Source of the DNA: Oceanihabitans sp.
GTDB taxonomy: Bacteria; Bacteroidota; Bacteroidia; Flavobacteriales; Flavobacteriaceae
Length of the DNA stretch: 5,145 bases
Assembly: GCA_018067265.1 (NCBI GenBank)
Contig: JAGPUY010000447.1
Span: 1 to 5,145, forward strand
Reading direction: 5' to 3'
Shown: in pieces, positions 4,601 through 5,145 of the stretch
How the letters are laid out: the number at the start of each line of letters is the position of its first letter
Position numbering within the stretch: position 1 is the stretch's first letter
Position numbers and translations under genes: made by a program
The notes under the pieces: model-generated
Told to the model about the DNA's origin: nothing
The model's database searches: none
What the model saw: only the letters and a program-made list of their open reading frames with translations

Positions 4601-5145
4601 ATGCAACAAGAATTAAAATCGGAACTTACAAAGCAAAACATTCTAAACGAATCGTTTAAACTGTTTTATGAAAACGGTTTTAAAACTACGAGTGTAGATA
4701 AAATAATGAAAGCGACCAAACTTACTAAAGGCGCTTTTTATCACCACTACAAAAACAAAAAGGAACTTGGTCTTGCCGTAATTAGTTTAAAACTAGAAAA
4801 AAGAGTTTGTGAAGGAATGATTCTTCCTTTATATAAACCTGGCAATACCTTAGAAATTTTGGAAGCAACTTTTGTAAAACGCTTAAAGTCTTTTCCTGTA
4901 TATGATAAGCAACACGGTTGCCCAATGAATAATTTTATAAATGAAATTGGAGATCTCGAAATCGCATATCAAATGGCGTTACGAAGTATTATTGAAGAAT
5001 GGAAAACAGCATTAATAAATCTAATAGATCGAGGTAAAACGGAAAAAACAATTAATGAAAGCATCTCTAGTACAGCCGTAGCTGTTTATCTAATTAGTGC
5101 TTTTGAAGGCATTCGCGGCATTAGAAAACTCTATGATAATGATGC
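4601..5145 (+). CDS. TetR/AcrR-family transcriptional regulator, C-terminally cut by the window
   Basis: Partial: 181 codons plus two bases run off the right edge with no stop; the family is usually 185-210 residues, so little is missing. The N-terminal DNA-binding part is typical: helix 1 at about 11-25 (KQNILNESFKLFYENGF), then TTSVDKIMKATKLTKGAFYHHYKNKKEL at 29-56, where TKGAFYHHY is the recognition helix and its approach. Residues from about 60 form the helical ligand-binding and dimer part, with HGCPMNNFINEIGD at 105-118, a stretch common in TetR proteins that sense small hydrophobic or reactive compounds. The ATG at 4601 leaves about 10 residues before helix 1, as expected. Cys107 could be a sensing residue, but that is a guess. 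The promoter carries a dyad at 4565-4578, suggesting self-repression. The regulated partner genes probably lie beyond the right edge. Confidence 0.92.
   Translation, partial: MQQELKSELTKQNILNESFKLFYENGFKTTSVDKIMKATKLTKGAFYHHYKNKKELGLAVISLKLEKRVCEGMILPLYKPGNTLEILEATFVKRLKSFPVYDKQHGCPMNNFINEIGDLEIAYQMALRSIIEEWKTALINLIDRGKTEKTINESISSTAVAVYLISAFEGIRGIRKLYDND

Overview
The window looks like chromosomal DNA from a member of the Bacteroidota, most probably a marine-type Flavobacteriaceae. The DNA is AT-rich and Shine-Dalgarno signals are essentially absent. Two gene starts are preceded by exact copies of the Bacteroidota -7 promoter element (TAnnTTTG). The protein families (2TM domain, standalone glycogen-binding-like domain, secreted TonB-C-like protein with paired cysteines) are typical of that group. 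The assignment rests on reading the sequence only.

Layout, left to right: (1) the C-terminal 148 codons of a NupC-type concentrative nucleoside transporter, closed by a strong intrinsic terminator at 521-550; (2) a short intergenic stretch with an imperfect inverted-repeat element whose right arm is a perfect hairpin 5 nt before the thyA start; (3) thyA (677-1501) followed after 16 nt by a secreted protein made of two tandem TonB-C-like domains (1518-2369); (4) a hairpin usable as a bidirectional terminator (2402-2434) between that unit and a convergent small gene; (5) on the minus strand, a 98-residue standalone CBM48/AMPK-beta-like domain protein (2454-2750) with a good promoter; (6) a divergent intergenic region carrying a perfect 14-bp palindrome (2940-2953); (7) a 302-codon gene in which a two-transmembrane 2TM domain is fused in frame to a complete dihydrofolate reductase (3002-3910); (8) a GNAT acetyltransferase (3955-4410); (9) a 190-bp spacer and the start of a TetR-family regulator (4601 to the right edge) whose promoter predicts a leaderless or nearly leaderless mRNA.

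The shared theme is thymidylate and folate metabolism. NupC brings in nucleosides. ThyA makes dTMP while oxidising methylene-tetrahydrofolate to dihydrofolate, and the DHFR fusion regenerates tetrahydrofolate. The TonB-C-like, CBM48, GNAT and TetR genes have no obvious metabolic link to that theme.

The most unusual item is the apparent membrane-tethered DHFR. There is no in-frame ATG at the DHFR boundary, so the enzyme should be made only as a fusion. I see no CRISPR array, RNA gene, insertion sequence or phage module, and no convincing new multi-gene system.
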